A stretch of 64,000 bases of DNA, taken from the NCBI RefSeq assembly GCF_051014445.1, contig NW_027488370.1:15500001-15564000 (forward strand), written 5' to 3'. Numbering within the stretch: the first letter of the stretch is position 1; each line of letters starts with the position of its first letter. Origin of the DNA: Colletes latitarsis (Eukaryota > Arthropoda > Insecta > Hymenoptera > Colletidae). Both the position numbers and the translations under genes were made by a program. The notes below the pieces were generated by a model, which was not told the DNA's origin, made no database searches, and was given only the letters and a program-made list of their open reading frames with translations. Positions 41,587-54,811 of the stretch are shown piece by piece.

Positions 41587-44500
41587 TCAGTGTGGTACCA
41601 CATTACTACGTGATCCAAACGAAAAAAAGCCCAGGATCTGGCCAACATGTATGCGAAAAATGCGAATACGAGCCAGGTGACGGCAAATCCCAGACCCACG
41701 CGAGACATAACCGGCGTTATCCTCTAAAATAATAATCGCAACCAGGTTTAATTGACTGTTTCGGTGTGGAACTTCATTACTACGGGATCCAAACCAGAAA
41801 AAACCAAAGATCTGGTCAACAAGTATGCGAAAAACGCGAAAGTATGAGCCAGATGATTGCAAATACCAGAGCTAACCCAGACGTAACCTGCGTTATCCTC
41901 TAAAATACTATTAGGAACCAGCTTTTATTGACTGTTTCAGTGTGGTACCACATTACTACGTGATCCAAACCAAAAAAAGCCCAGGATCTTGCCAACAAGT
42001 ATGCGAAAAATGCGAAAGTACGAGCCAGATAATTGCAAATAACAGAACTAACCCAGACATAACCAGCGTTATCCTCTAAAATAATAATTGCAACCAGGTT
42101 TAATTGACTGCTTCGGTGTGGTACCGCATTACTACGTGATCCCAACCAGAGAAAGCCCAGGATCTTGCCAACAAGTAGGCGAAAAATGCGAATGTACGAG
42201 CCAGATGAGGGCAAATCCCAGACCTAACCGAGACATAACCGGCGTAATCCTCTAAATATTAATCGCAACCAGGTTTACTTGACTGTTTCGGTGTGGTACC
42301 GCATTACCACGTGATCCAATCCAGAAAAAGGCCAGGATCTGGCCAACAAGTTTGCGAAAAATGCGAAAGACCGAGCCAGATGAGGGCAAATACCAGACCT
42401 AACCCAGACATAACCGGCGTTATCCTCTAAAATACTAACTGAAACCAGGTTTAATTGACTGTTTCAGTGTGGTACCGCATTACTACGTGATCCAAACCAG
42501 AAAAAGGCCAGCATTTGGCCAACAAGTATGCGAAAAATGCGAAAGTACGAGCCAGATGAGGGCAAATACCAGACCTAACCCAGACATAACCGGCATTATC
42601 CTCTAAAATATTAATCGGAACCAGGTTTAATTGACCGTTTCAGTGTGGTACCACATTACTACGTGATCCAAACCAAAAAAAACCCAGGATCTTGCCAACA
42701 AGTATGCGAAAAATGCGAAAGTACGAGGCAGATGATTGCAAATACCAGAACTAACCCAGACGTTACCTGCGTTATCCTCTAAAATACTATTCGGAACCAG
42801 CTTTTATTGACTGTTTCAGTGTGGTACCACATTACTACGTGAACCAAAACAGAAAAAGCCCAGTATCTGGCCAACAAGTATGCGAAAAATGCGAAAGTAC
42901 GAGCCAGATGTGGGCAAATTCCAGACTTAGCCCAGACATAACCGGCGTTATCCTCTAAAATATTAATCGCAACCAGGTTTAATTGTCTGTTTCGTTGTGG
43001 ATCCACATTACTACGGGATCCAAACCAGAGAAAGGCCAGGATCTGGACAACAAGTATGCGAAAAATGCGAAAGTACGAGCCAGATGATGGCAAATCCCAG
43101 ACCTAACCGAGGCATAACCGGCGTTATCCTCTAAAATATTAATCGCAACCAGGTTTAATTGACTGTTTCAGTGTGGTACCACATTACTACGAGATCCAGA
43201 CCAAAAAAAGCCCAGGATCTTGCCAACAAGTATGCGAAAAATGCGAAAATACGAGCCAGATAACGGCAAATCCCAGAACTACCCGAGACATAACCGGCGT
43301 TATCCACTAAAATATTAATCGCAACCAGGTTTAATTGACTGTTTCGGTGTGGAACTTCATTACTACGGGATCCAAACCAGAAAAAGGCCAGGATCTGGCA
43401 AACAAGTATACGAAATCGCGAAAGTATGAGCCAGATAATTGCAAATACCAGAACTAACCCAGACATAACCAGCGTCATCCTCTAAAATACTATTCGGAAC
43501 CAGATTCTATTGACTGTTTCTGTGTGGTACCATATTACTACGTGATCCAAACCTGAAAAAACCCTGGATCTGGCCAAGAAGTATGCGAAAAACGCGATAG
43601 TATGAGCCAGATAATTGCAAATACCAGAACTAACCCAGCCATAACCAGCGTTATCCTCTAAAATAATAATCGGAACCAGCTTTTATTGACTGATTCAGTG
43701 TGGTACCACATTACTACGTGATCCAAACCAGAAAAAGCCCAGGATCCGGCCAACAAGTATGCGAGAAATGCGAAAGTATGAGCCAGATGAGGGCAAATCC
43801 CAGACCTAACCGAGACATAACCGGCGTTATCCTCTAAAATATTAATCGCAACCAGGTTTACTTGACTGTTCCGGTGTGGTACCGCATTACTACGTGATCC
43901 AAACCAGAAAAAGGCCAGGATCTGGCCAACAAGTATGCGAAAAATGCGAAAGTACGAGCCAGATGAGGGCAAATACCAGACCTAACCCAGACATAACCGG
44001 CGTTATCCACTAAAATATTAATCGGAACCAGGTTTAATTGACTGTTTCAGTGTCGCACCAAATTACTACGTGGTCCAAGCCAGCAAAAGGCCAGGATCTG
44101 GCCAACAAGTATGCGAAAAATGCGAAAGTACGAGCCAGATGAGGGCAAATACCAGACCTAACCCAGACATAACCGGCGTTATCCTCTAAAATATTAATCG
44201 GAACTAGGTTTAATTGCCGGTTTCGGTGTGGTACCGCATTACTACGTGATCCAAACCAGAAAAAGGCCAGGATCCTGCCTACAAGTATGCGAAAAATGCG
44301 AAAGTACGAGCCAGATGAGGGCAAGTACCAGACCTAACCCAGACATAACCGGCATTATCCTCTAAAATATTAATCGCCGCCAGGTTCAATTGACTGTTTC
44401 AGTGTGGTACCTCATTACTATGTGGTCCAAGCCAGAAAAAGGTCAGGATCTGCCCAACAAGTAAGCGAAAACTGCGAAAGTACGAGCCAGATGAGGACAA

Positions 44501-44926
44501 ATACCAGACCTAACCCAGACATAACCGGCGTTATCCTCTAAAATATTAATCGGAACTAGGTTTAATTGCCGGTTTCGGTGTGGTACCGCATTACTACGTG
44601 ATCCAAACCAGAAAAAGGCCAGGATCCTGCCTACAAGTATGCGAAAAATGCGAAAGTACGAGCCAGATGAGGGCAAGTACCAGACCTAACCCAGACATAA
44701 CCGGCGTTATCCTCTAAAATATTAATCGGGACCAGGTTTAATTGACTGTTTCAGTGTGGCACCACATTACTTCGTGGTCCAAGCCAGAAAAAGGCCAGGA
44801 TCTGGCCAACAAGTAAGCGAAAAATGCGAAAGTACGAGCCAGATGATGGCAAATCCCAGAACTAACCCAGACGTAACCTGCGTTATCCTCTAAAATACTA
44901 TTCGGAACCAGCTTTTATTGACTGTT
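41587..44926. repeat. Large B HOR unit 4 (3340 bp, 19 monomers)
   Basis: Same length as unit 1 but not the same composition. It has the extra monomer also seen in unit 2 (about 42.2-42.8 kb) and lacks one monomer between the GTGTCGCACC and CTGCCCAACAAG markers (44.0-44.4 kb; marker spacing 409 instead of 585 bp). Two independent one-monomer indels therefore cancel in length. Confidence 0.85.
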
Positions 44927-46608
44927 TCAGTGTGGTACCACATTACTACGTGATCCAAACGAAAAAAAGCCCAGGATCTGGCCAACATGTATGCGAAAAA
45001 TGCGAATACGAGCCAGGTGACGGCAAATCCCAGACCCACGCGAGACATAACCGGCGTTATCCTCTAAAATAATAATCGCAACCAGGTTTAATTGACTGTT
45101 TCGGTGTGGAACTTCATTACTACGGGATCCAAACCAGAAAAAACCAAAGATCTGGTCAACAAGTATGCGAAAAACGCGAAAGTATGAGCCAGATGATTGC
45201 AAATACCAGAACTAACCCAGACGTAACCTGCGTTATCCTCTAAAATACTATTCGGAACCAGCTTTTATTGACTGTTTCAGTGTGGTACCACATTACTACG
45301 TGATCCAAACCAAAAAAAGCCCAGGATCTTGCCAACAAGTATGCGAAAAATGCGAAAGTACGAGCCAGATAATTGCAAATAACAGAACTAACCCAGACAT
45401 AACCAGCGTTATCCTCTAAAATAATAATTGCAACCAGGTTTAATTGACTGCTTCGGTGTGGTACCGCATTACTACGTGATCCCAACCAGAGAAAGCCCAG
45501 GATCTTGCCAACAAGTAGGCGAAAAATGCTAATGTACGAGCCAGATGAGGGCAAATCCCAGACCTAACCGAGACATAACCGGCGTAATCCTCTAAATATT
45601 AATCGCAACCAGGTTTACTTGACTGTTTCGGTGTGGTACCGCATTACCACGTGATCCAATCCAGAAAAAGGCCAGGATCTGGCCAACAAGTTTGCGAAAA
45701 ATGCGAAAGACCGAGCCAGATGAGGGCAAATACCAGACCTAACCCAGACATAACCGGCGTTATCCTCTAAAATACTAACTGAAACCAGGTTTAATTGACT
45801 GTTTCAGTGTGGTACCGCATTACTACGTGATCCAAACCAGAAAAAGGCCAGCATTTGGCCAACAAGTATGCGAAAAATGCGAAAGTACGAGCCAGATGAG
45901 GGCAAACACCAGACCTAACCCAGACAAAACCGGCATTATCCTCTAAAATATTAATCGGAACCAGGTTTAATTGACCGTTTCAGTGTGGTACCACATTACT
46001 ACGTGATCCAAACCAAAAAAAACCCAGGATCTTGCCAACAAGTATGCGAAAAATGCGAAAGTACGAGGCAGATGATTGCAAATACCAGAACTAACCCAGA
46101 CGTTACCTGCGTTATCCTCTAAAATACTATTCGGAACCAGCTTTTATTGACTGTTTCAGTGTGGTACCACATTACTACGTGATCCAAAACAGAAAAAGCC
46201 CAGTATCTGGCCAACAAGTATGCGAAAATGCGAAAGTACGAGCCAGATGTGGGCAAATTCCAGACTTAGCCCAGACATAACCGGCGTTATCCTCTAAAAT
46301 ATTAATCGCAACCAGGTTTAATTGTCTGTTTCGTTGTGGATCCACATTACTACGGGATCCAAACCAGAAAAAGGCCAGGATCAGGACAACAAGTATGCGA
46401 AAAATGCGAAAGTACGAGCCAGATGATGGCAAATCCCAGACCTAACCGAGGCATAACCGGCGTTATCCTCTAAAATATTAATCGCAACCAGGTTTAATTG
46501 ACTGTTTCGGTGTGGAACTTCATTACTACGAGATCCAGACCAAAAAAAGCCCAGGATCTTGCCAACAAGTATGCGAAAAATGCGAAAATACGAGCCAGAT
46601 AACGGCAA
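44927..46608. repeat. Truncated B HOR unit 5 and end of the block
   Basis: Follows unit 4 at +3340 to about 46.4 kb with a one-base deletion (GCGAAAATGCG near 46,220). It then breaks down. A chimeric monomer combines TTCGGTGTGGAACTTC with ACGAGATCCAGACC (about 46,505-46,540), and another monomer is missing near 46,620. Downstream monomers resemble those at about 20.4 kb rather than the HOR. Confidence 0.8.
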
Positions 46609-49600
46609 ATCCCAGAACTAACCCAGATATAACCAGCGTCATCCTCTAAAATACTATTCGGAACCAGATTCTATTGACTGTTTCGGTGTGGAACTTCATT
46701 ACTACGGGATCCAAACCTGAAAAAACCCTGGATCTGGCCAAGAAGTATGCGAAAAGCGCGATAGTATGAGCCAGATGATTGCAAATACCAGAACTAGCCC
46801 AAACATAACCAGCGTTATCCTCCAAAATATTCATCGCAACCAGGTTTAATTGACTGCATCGGTGTGGAACGACATTACGACGGGATCCAAACCACAAAAA
46901 ACCCAAGATCTGGCCAACTAGTACGCGATAATTGCGAAAAAATGAACCAGATGATTACAAATAACAGAACTAACCCAGACATAACCGGCGTTATCCTCTA
47001 AAATATTAATCGGAACCAGGTTTAATTGACTGTTTCAGTGTGGTACCTCATTACTACGTGGTCCAAGCCAGAAAAAGGCCTGGATCTGGCCAACAAGTAT
47101 GCGATAAATGCGAAAGTATGAGCCAGATGATTGCAAATACCAGAACTAACCCAGATATAACCAGCGTTATCTTCTAAAATATTAATCGGAACCAGGTTTA
47201 ATTGACTGTTTCAGTGTGGAACTTCATTACTACGGGATCCAAACCAGAAAAAAACCCAGGATCTGGCCAACAAGTATGTGAAAAACGCGAAAGTATGAGC
47301 CAGAAGATTGCAAATACCAGAACTAACCCAGACGTAACCTGCGTTATCCTCCAAAATACTATTCGGAACTAGATTCTATTGACTGTTTCAGTGTGATACC
47401 ACATTACTACGTGGTCGAAGCCAGAAAAAGGCCAGCATCTGGCCAACAAGTATGCGAAAAATGCGAAAATACGAGCTAGATGACGGCAAATCCCAGACCT
47501 ACCCGAGACATAACCGGCGTTATCCTCTAAGATATTAATCGGAACTAGGTTTAATTGACTGTTTCGGTGTGGTACCACATTACTTCGTGGTCCAAGCCAG
47601 AAAAAGGCCAGGATCTGGCCAACAAGTAAGCGAAAAATGCGAAGGTACGAGCCAGATGGAGGCAAATACCAGAACTAACCCACACGTAACCTGCGTTATC
47701 CTCTAAAATACTATTCGGAACCAGCTTTTATTGACTGTTTCAGTGTGGTACCACATTACTACGTGATCCACACCAAAAAAAGCCCAGGATCTTGCCAACA
47801 AGTATGCGAAAAATGCGAAAGTACGAGCCAGATGATTGCAAATACCAGAACTAACCCAAACATAACCAGCGTTATCCTCCAAAATATTCATCGCAACCAG
47901 GTTTAATTGACTGCTTCGGTGTGGAACGACATTACGAAGGGATCCAAACCACTAAAAACCCAAGATCTGGCCAACAAGTACGCGAAAATTGCGAAAGTAT
48001 GAGCCAGATGATTGCAAATAACAGAACTAACCCAGACATAACCAGCGTTATCCTCTAAAATATTAATCGGAACCAGGTTTAATTGACTGTTTCAGTGTGG
48101 AACTTCATTACTACGGGATCCAAACCAGAAAAAAACCCAGGATCTGGCCAACAAGTATGTGAAAAACGCGAAAGTATGAGCCAGAAGATTGCAAATACCA
48201 GAACTAACCCAGACGTAACCTGCGTTATCCTCCAAAATACTATTCGGAACTAGATTCTATTGACTGTTTCAGTGTGATACCACATTACTACGTGGTCGAA
48301 GCCAGAAAAAGGCCAGCATCTGGCCAACAAGTATGCGAAAAATGCGAAAATACGAGTTAGATGACGGCAAATCCCAGACCTACCCGAGACATAACCGGCG
48401 TTATCCTCTAAGATATTAATCGCAACCAGGTTTAATTGACTGTTTCAGTGTGATACCACGTTACTACGTGGTCCAAGCCAGGAAAAGGCCATGATCTGGC
48501 CAACAAGTATGCGAGAAATGCGAAAATACGAGCCAGATGACGGCAAATCCCAGACCTACCCGAGACATAACCGGCGTTATCCTCTAAAATATTAATCGCA
48601 ACCAGGTTTAATTGACTGTTTCGGTTTGGAACTTCATTACTACGGGATCCAAACCAGAAAAAACCCAGGATCCGGCAAAGATGTATGCGAAAAACGCGAA
48701 TGTATGAGCCAGATGATTGCAAATACCAGAACTAACCCAGACGTAACCTGCGCTATCCTCTAAAATACTATTCGGAACCAGCTTTTATTGACTGTTTCAG
48801 TGTGGTACCACATTACTACGTGATCCAAACTAAAAAAAGCCCATAATCTTGCCAACAAGTATGCGAAAAATGCGAAAGTACGAGTCAGATGATTGCAAAT
48901 ACCAGAACTAACCCAAACATAACCAGCGTTATCCTCCAAAATATTCATCGCAACCAGGTTTGATTGACTGCTTCGGTGTGGAACCAGATTTCGACGGGAT
49001 CCAAGCCACAGAAAACCCAAGATATGGCCAACAAGTACGAGAAAATTGCGAAAGTATGAGCCAGATGATTGCAAATACCAGAACTAACCCAGACATAACC
49101 AGCGTTATCCTCTAAAATATTAATCGCCACCAGCTCTTATTCACCGTTTCAGGGTGGTACCACATTACAACGTGATCCAAACCAGAAAAAGGCCAGGATC
49201 TGGCCAATAAGTATGCGAAAAATGCGAAAATACGAGCCAGATGAGGGCAAATACCAGACCTAACCCAGACATAACCGGCGTTATCCCCTAAAATATTCAT
49301 TCCAACCAGGTTTAATTGACTGTTTCGGTGTGGAACCACATCACTACGGGATCCAAACCTGAAAAAACCCTGGATCTGGCCTAGAAGCATGCGAAAAACG
49401 CGATAGTATGAGCCAGATAATTGCAAATACCAGAACTAACCCAGACATAACCAGCGTTATCCTCTAAAATACTAATCGGAACCAGCTTTTATTGACTGTT
49501 TCAGTGTGGTACCACATTACTACGTGATCCAAACCAGAAAAAGCCCAGGATCTGGCCAACAAGTATGCGAGAAATGCGAAAGTATGAGCCAGATGAGGGC

Positions 49601-52124
49601 AAATCCCAGACCTAACCGAGACATAACCGGCGTTATCCTCCAAATATTAATCGGAACCAGGTTTACTTGACTGTTGCGGTGTGGTACCGCATTACCACGT
49701 GATCCAATCCAGAAAAAGGCCGGGATCTGGCCAACAAGTTTGCGAAAAATGCGAAAGTACGAGCCAGATGAGGGCAAATACCAGACCTAACCCAGACATA
49801 ACCGGCGTTATCCTCTAAAATACTAACTGAAACCAGGTTTAATTGACTGTTTCAGTGTGGTACCGCATTACTACGTGATCCAAATCAGAAAAAGGCCAGG
49901 ATTTGGCCAACAAGTATGCGAAAAATGCGAAAGTACGAGCCAGATGAGGGCAAATACTAGACCTAACCCAGACATAACCGGCATTATCCTCCAAAATATA
50001 AATCGGAACCAGGTTTAATTGACAGTTTCAGTGTGGTACCACATTACTACGTGATCCAAACCAAAAAAAACCCAGGATCTTGCCAACAAGTATGCGAAAA
50101 ATGCGAAAGTACGAGGCAGATGATTGCAAATACCAGAACTAACCCAGACGTTACCTGCGTTATCCTCTAAAATACTATTCGGAACCAGCTTTTATTGACT
50201 GTTTCAGTGTGGTACCACATTACTACGTGATCCAAAACAGAAAAAGCCCAGTATCCGGCCAACAAGTATGCGAAAAATGCGAAAGTACGAGCCAGATGTG
50301 GGCAAGTTCCAGACCTAGCCCAGACATAACCGGCGTTATCCTCTAAAATATTAATCGCAACCAGGTTTAATTGTCCGTTTCGTTGTGGATCCACATTACT
50401 ACGGGATCCATACCAGAAAAAGGCCAGGATCTGGCCAATAAGTATGCGAAAAATGCGAAAGTACGAGCCAGATGATGGCAAATCCCAGACCTAACCGAGA
50501 CATAACCGGCGTTATCCTCTAAAATATTAATCGCAACCAGGTTTAATTGGCTGTTTCAGTGTGGTACCACTTTACTACGAGATCCAAACCAAAAAAAGCC
50601 CAGGATCTTGCCAACAAGTATGCGAAAAATGCGAAAATACGAGCCAGATAACGGCAAATTCCAGAACTACCCGAGACATAACCGGCGTTATCCACTAAAA
50701 TATTAATCGCAACCAGGTTTAATTGACTGTTTCGGTGTGGAACTTCATTACTACGGGATCCAAGCCAGAAAAAGGCCAGGATCTGGCAAACAAGTATACG
50801 AAATCGCGAAAGTATGAGCCAGATTGTTGCAAATACCAGAACTAACCCAGACATAACCAGCGTCATCCTCTAAAATAGTATTCGGAACCAGCTTCTATTG
50901 ACTGTTTCTGTGTGGTACCATATTACTACGTGATCCAAACCTGAAAATACTCTGGATCTGGCCAAGAAGTATGCGAAAAACGCGATAGTATGAGCCAGAT
51001 AATTGCAAATACCCGAACTAACCCAGACATAACCAGCGTTATCCTCTAAAATACTCATCGGAACCAGCTTTTATTGACTGTTTCAGTGTGGTACCACATT
51101 ACTACGTGATCCAAACCAGAAAAAGCCCAGGATCCGGCAAACAAGTATGCGAGAAATGCGAAAGTACGAGCCAGATGTGGGCAAATTCCAGACCTAGCCC
51201 AGACATAACCGGCGTTATCCCCTAAAATATTCATCCCAACCAGGTTTAATTGACTGTTTCGGTGTGGAACCACATTACTACGGGATCCAAACCTGAAAAA
51301 ACCCTGGATCTGGCCATGAAGTATGCGAAAAACGCGATAGTATGAGCCAGATAATTGCAAATACCAGAACTAACCCAGACATAACCAGCGTTATCCTCTA
51401 AAGTACTAATCGGAACCAGCTTTTATTGACTGTTTCAGTGTGGTACCACATTACTACGTGATCCAAACCAGAAAAAGGCCAGGATCTGGCCAACAAGTAT
51501 GCCAAAGTTGCGAAAGTACGAGCCAGATGAGGGCAAATACCAGAACTAACCCAGACGTTACCTGCGTTATCCTCTAAAATACTATTCGGAACCAGCTTTT
51601 ATTGACTGTTTCAGTGTGGTACCACATTACTACGTGATCCAAAACAGAAAAAGCCCAGTATCTGGCCAACAAGTATGCGAAAAATGCGAAAGTACGAGCC
51701 AGACGTGGGCAAATCCCAGACCTAACCCAGACATAACCGGCGTTATCCTCTAAAATATTAATCGCAACCAGGTTTAATTGTCTGTTTCGTTGTGGATCCA
51801 CATTACTCCGGGATCCAAACTAGAAAAAGGCCAGGATCTGGCCAACAAGTATGCGAAAAATGCGAAAGTACGAGCCAGATGAGGACAATTACCAGATCTA
51901 ACCCAGACATAACCGGCGTTATCCTGCAGAATACCTTTCGGAACCAGATTCTATTGACCGCTTCAGTGTGGTACCACATTACTACGTGATCCAAAACAGA
52001 AAAAGCCCAGGATCTGGCCAACAAGTATGCGAAAAACGCGAAAGTATGAGCCAGATGATTGCAAATCCCAGACCTAACCGAGACATAACCGGCGTTATCC
52101 TCTAAAATATTAATCGCAACCAGG

Positions 52125-52300
52125 TTTAATTGACTGTTTCAGTGTGGTACCACATTACTACGTGATCCAAACCAGAAAAAGCCCAGGATCTGGCCAACAA
52201 GTTTGCGAAAAATGCGAAAGTACGAGCCAGATGAGGGCAAATACCAGACCTAACCCAGACATAACCGGCGTTATCCTCTAAAATATTAATCGGAACCAGG
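52125..52300. repeat. Representative subfamily B monomer (176 bp)
   Basis: One full period between GGTTTAAT anchors at 52125 and 52301. It has the palindrome TGTGGTACCACA at 52143-52154, then CCAGGATCTGGCCAACAAG, GCGAAAAATGCGAAAG (an imperfect internal direct repeat of GCGAAA), the AGACCTAACCCAGAC segment and the CCTCTAAAATATTAATCG segment. It is close to the apparent B consensus. The phase is arbitrary. Confidence 0.9.
52143..52154. repeat. 12-bp perfect palindrome TGTGGTACCACA (KpnI core)
   Basis: The sequence equals its own reverse complement. The same palindrome is present in most A and many B monomers, for example 452-463. It is lost in B monomers carrying the GGAACTTC or GTACCGC variants. 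No function is shown by the sequence; it could extrude a small cruciform or bind a dimeric protein. Confidence 0.85.
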
Positions 52301-52532
52301 TTTAATTGACTGTTTCAGTGTGGTACCACATTACTACGTGATCCAAACCAAAAAAAGCCCAGGATCTGGCCAACACGTATGCGAGAAATGCGAAAGTATG
52401 AGCCAGATGAGGGCAAATCCCAGACCTAACCGAGACATAACCTGCGTTATCCTCCGGAATACCTTTCGGAACCAGATTCTATTGACCGCTTCAGTGTGGT
52501 ACCACATTACAACGTGGTCCAAGCCAGAAAAA

Positions 52533-52547
52533 GGCCAGGATCTGGCC
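52533..52547. repeat. 15-bp dyad GGCCAGGATCTGGCC in B monomers
   Basis: GGCCAG and CTGGCC are exact reverse complements separated by GAT. The dyad lies about 40 bp after the palindromic block in many B monomers. In subfamily A the equivalent CCCAGGATCTGTTC has lost the symmetry, so the dyad is a subfamily B trait. Some B copies (GCCCAGGATCTGG) have a weakened arm. Confidence 0.8.
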
Positions 52548-54811
52548 AACAAGTATGCGAAAAATGCGAAAATACGAGCTAGATGACGGCAAATCCCAGA
52601 CCTACCCGAGACATTATCGGCGTTATCCTCTAAAATATTAATCGCAACCAGGTTTAATTGACTGTTTCTGTGTGATACCACATTACTACGTGGTCCAAGC
52701 CAGAAAAAGGCCAGGATCTGGCAAACAAGTATACGAAATCGCGAAAGTATGAGGCAGATGGTTGCAAATACCAGAACTAACCCAGACATAACCAGCGACA
52801 TCCTCTAAAATACTATTCGGAACCAGCTTCTATTGACTGTTTCTGTGTGGTACCATATTACTACGTGATCCAAACCTGAAAAAACCCTGGATCTGGCCAA
52901 GAAGTATGCGAAAATCGCGATAGTACGAGCCAGATAATTGCAAATACCAGAACTAACCCAGAACATAACCAGCGTTATCCTCTAAAATACTAATAGGAAC
53001 CAGCTTTTATTGACTGTTTCAGTCTGGTACGACATTACTACGTGATCCAAACCAGAAAAAGCCCAGGATCTGGCCAACAAGTTTGCGAAAAATGCGAAAG
53101 TACGAGCCAGATGAGGGCAAATACCAGACCTAACCCAGACATAACCGGCGTTATCCTCTAAAATATTAATCGGAACCGGGTTTAATTGACTGTTTCAGTG
53201 TGAATCCACATTACTACGTGATCCAAACCAGAGAAGGCCCAGTATCTGGCCAACAAGCATGCGAAAAATGCGAAAGTACGAGCCAGATGATGGCAAATCC
53301 CAGACCTAACCGAGACATAACCGGCGTTATCCTCTAAAATATTAATCGCAACCAGGTTTAATTGACTGTTTCAGTGTGGTACCACATTACTACGTGATCC
53401 AAACCAAAAAAAGCCCAGGATCTTGCCAACAAGTATGCGAAAAATTCGAAAATACGAGCCAGATGACGGCAAATCCCAGAACTACCCGAGACATAACCGG
53501 CGTTATCCTCTAAAATATTAATTGCAACCAGGTTTAATTGACTGTTTCGGTGTGGAACTTCATTACTACGGGATGCAAACCAGAAAAAGCCCAGGATCTG
53601 GCCAACAAGTATGCGAAAAATGCGAAAGTATGAGCCAGATGATTGCAAATACCAGAACTAACCAAGACGTAACCTGCGTTATCCTCCGGAATACCTTTCG
53701 GAACCAGATTCTATTGACCGCTTCAGTGTGGTACCACATTACAACGTGGTCCAAACCAGAAAAAGCCCAGGATCTGGCCAACACGTATGCGAGAAATGCG
53801 AAAGTATGAGCCAGATGAGGGCAAATCCCAGACCTAACCGAGACATAACCTGCGTTATCCTCCGGAATACCTTTCGGAACCAGATTCTATTGACCGCCTC
53901 AGTGTGGTACCACATTACAACGTGGTCCAAACCAGAAAAAGCCCAGTATCTGGCCAACAAGTATGCGAAAAATGCGAAAGTACGAGCCAGATGATGGCAA
54001 ATCCCAGACCTAACCGAGACATAACCAGCGTTATCCTCCAAAATATTCATTACAACCAGGTTTAATTGACTGCATCGGTGTGGAACCATATTACGACGGG
54101 ATCCAAACCACAAAAAACCCAAGATCTGGCCAACAAGTACGCGAAAATTACGAAAGCACGAGACAGATGAGGGCAAATCCCTGACCTAACCGAGACATAA
54201 CCGGCGTTATCCTCTAAAATATTAATCGGAACCAGGTTTAATTGACTGTTTCAGTGTGGTACCACATTACTACGTGATCCAAACCAAAAAAAACCCAGGA
54301 TCTTGCCAACAAGTATGCGAAAAATGCGAAAGTATGAGCCAGATGGTTGCAAATACCAGAACTAACCCAGACGTAACCTGCGTTATCCTCTAAAATATTA
54401 ATCGCAACCAGGTGTAATTGACTGTTTCGGTGTGGAACTTCATTACTACGGGATCCAAACCAGAAAAAACCCAGGATCTGGCCAACAAGTATGCGAAAAA
54501 CGCGAAAGTATGAGCCAGATGATTGCAAATACCAGAACTAACCAAGACGTAACCTGCGTTATCCTCCGGAATACCTTTCGGAACCAGATTCTATTGACGG
54601 CTTCAGTGTGGTACCACATTACAACGTGGTCCAAGCCAGAAAAAGGCCAGGATCTGGCCAACAAGTATGCGAAAAATGCGAGAATACGAGCCAGATGACG
54701 GCAAATCCCAGACCTACCCGAGACATAACCGGCGTTATCCTCTAAAATATTAATCGCAACCAGGTTTAATTGAGTGTTTCAGTGTGATACCACATTACTA
54801 CGTGGTCCAAG

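Larger units (their letters stand above)
46609..54811. repeat. Subfamily B segment between HOR blocks
   Basis: Continuous B monomers. A 5-monomer duplication (offset 881) links about 47,175-47,538 with 48,056-48,419 and shares GTGGTCGAAGCC, AGAAGATTGC and CTAAGATATT. About 50.0-51.06 kb is another diverged relic of the 32.0-32.95 kb HOR segment. A variant with CCGGAATACCTTTCGG starts here (52454, 53686, 53862, 54566), with a PstI-bearing relative near 51,925. No gene was seen. Confidence 0.8.

Noticed and set aside
52334..52801. Longest open frame (155 codons, minus strand), plus about 100 other frames of 60-145 codons
   Set aside because: All translate the same satellite monomer in shifting frames, occur on both strands over the same DNA, end at the same repeat-borne stops and have no domain or promoter context. 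They follow from a repeat length divisible or nearly divisible by three.
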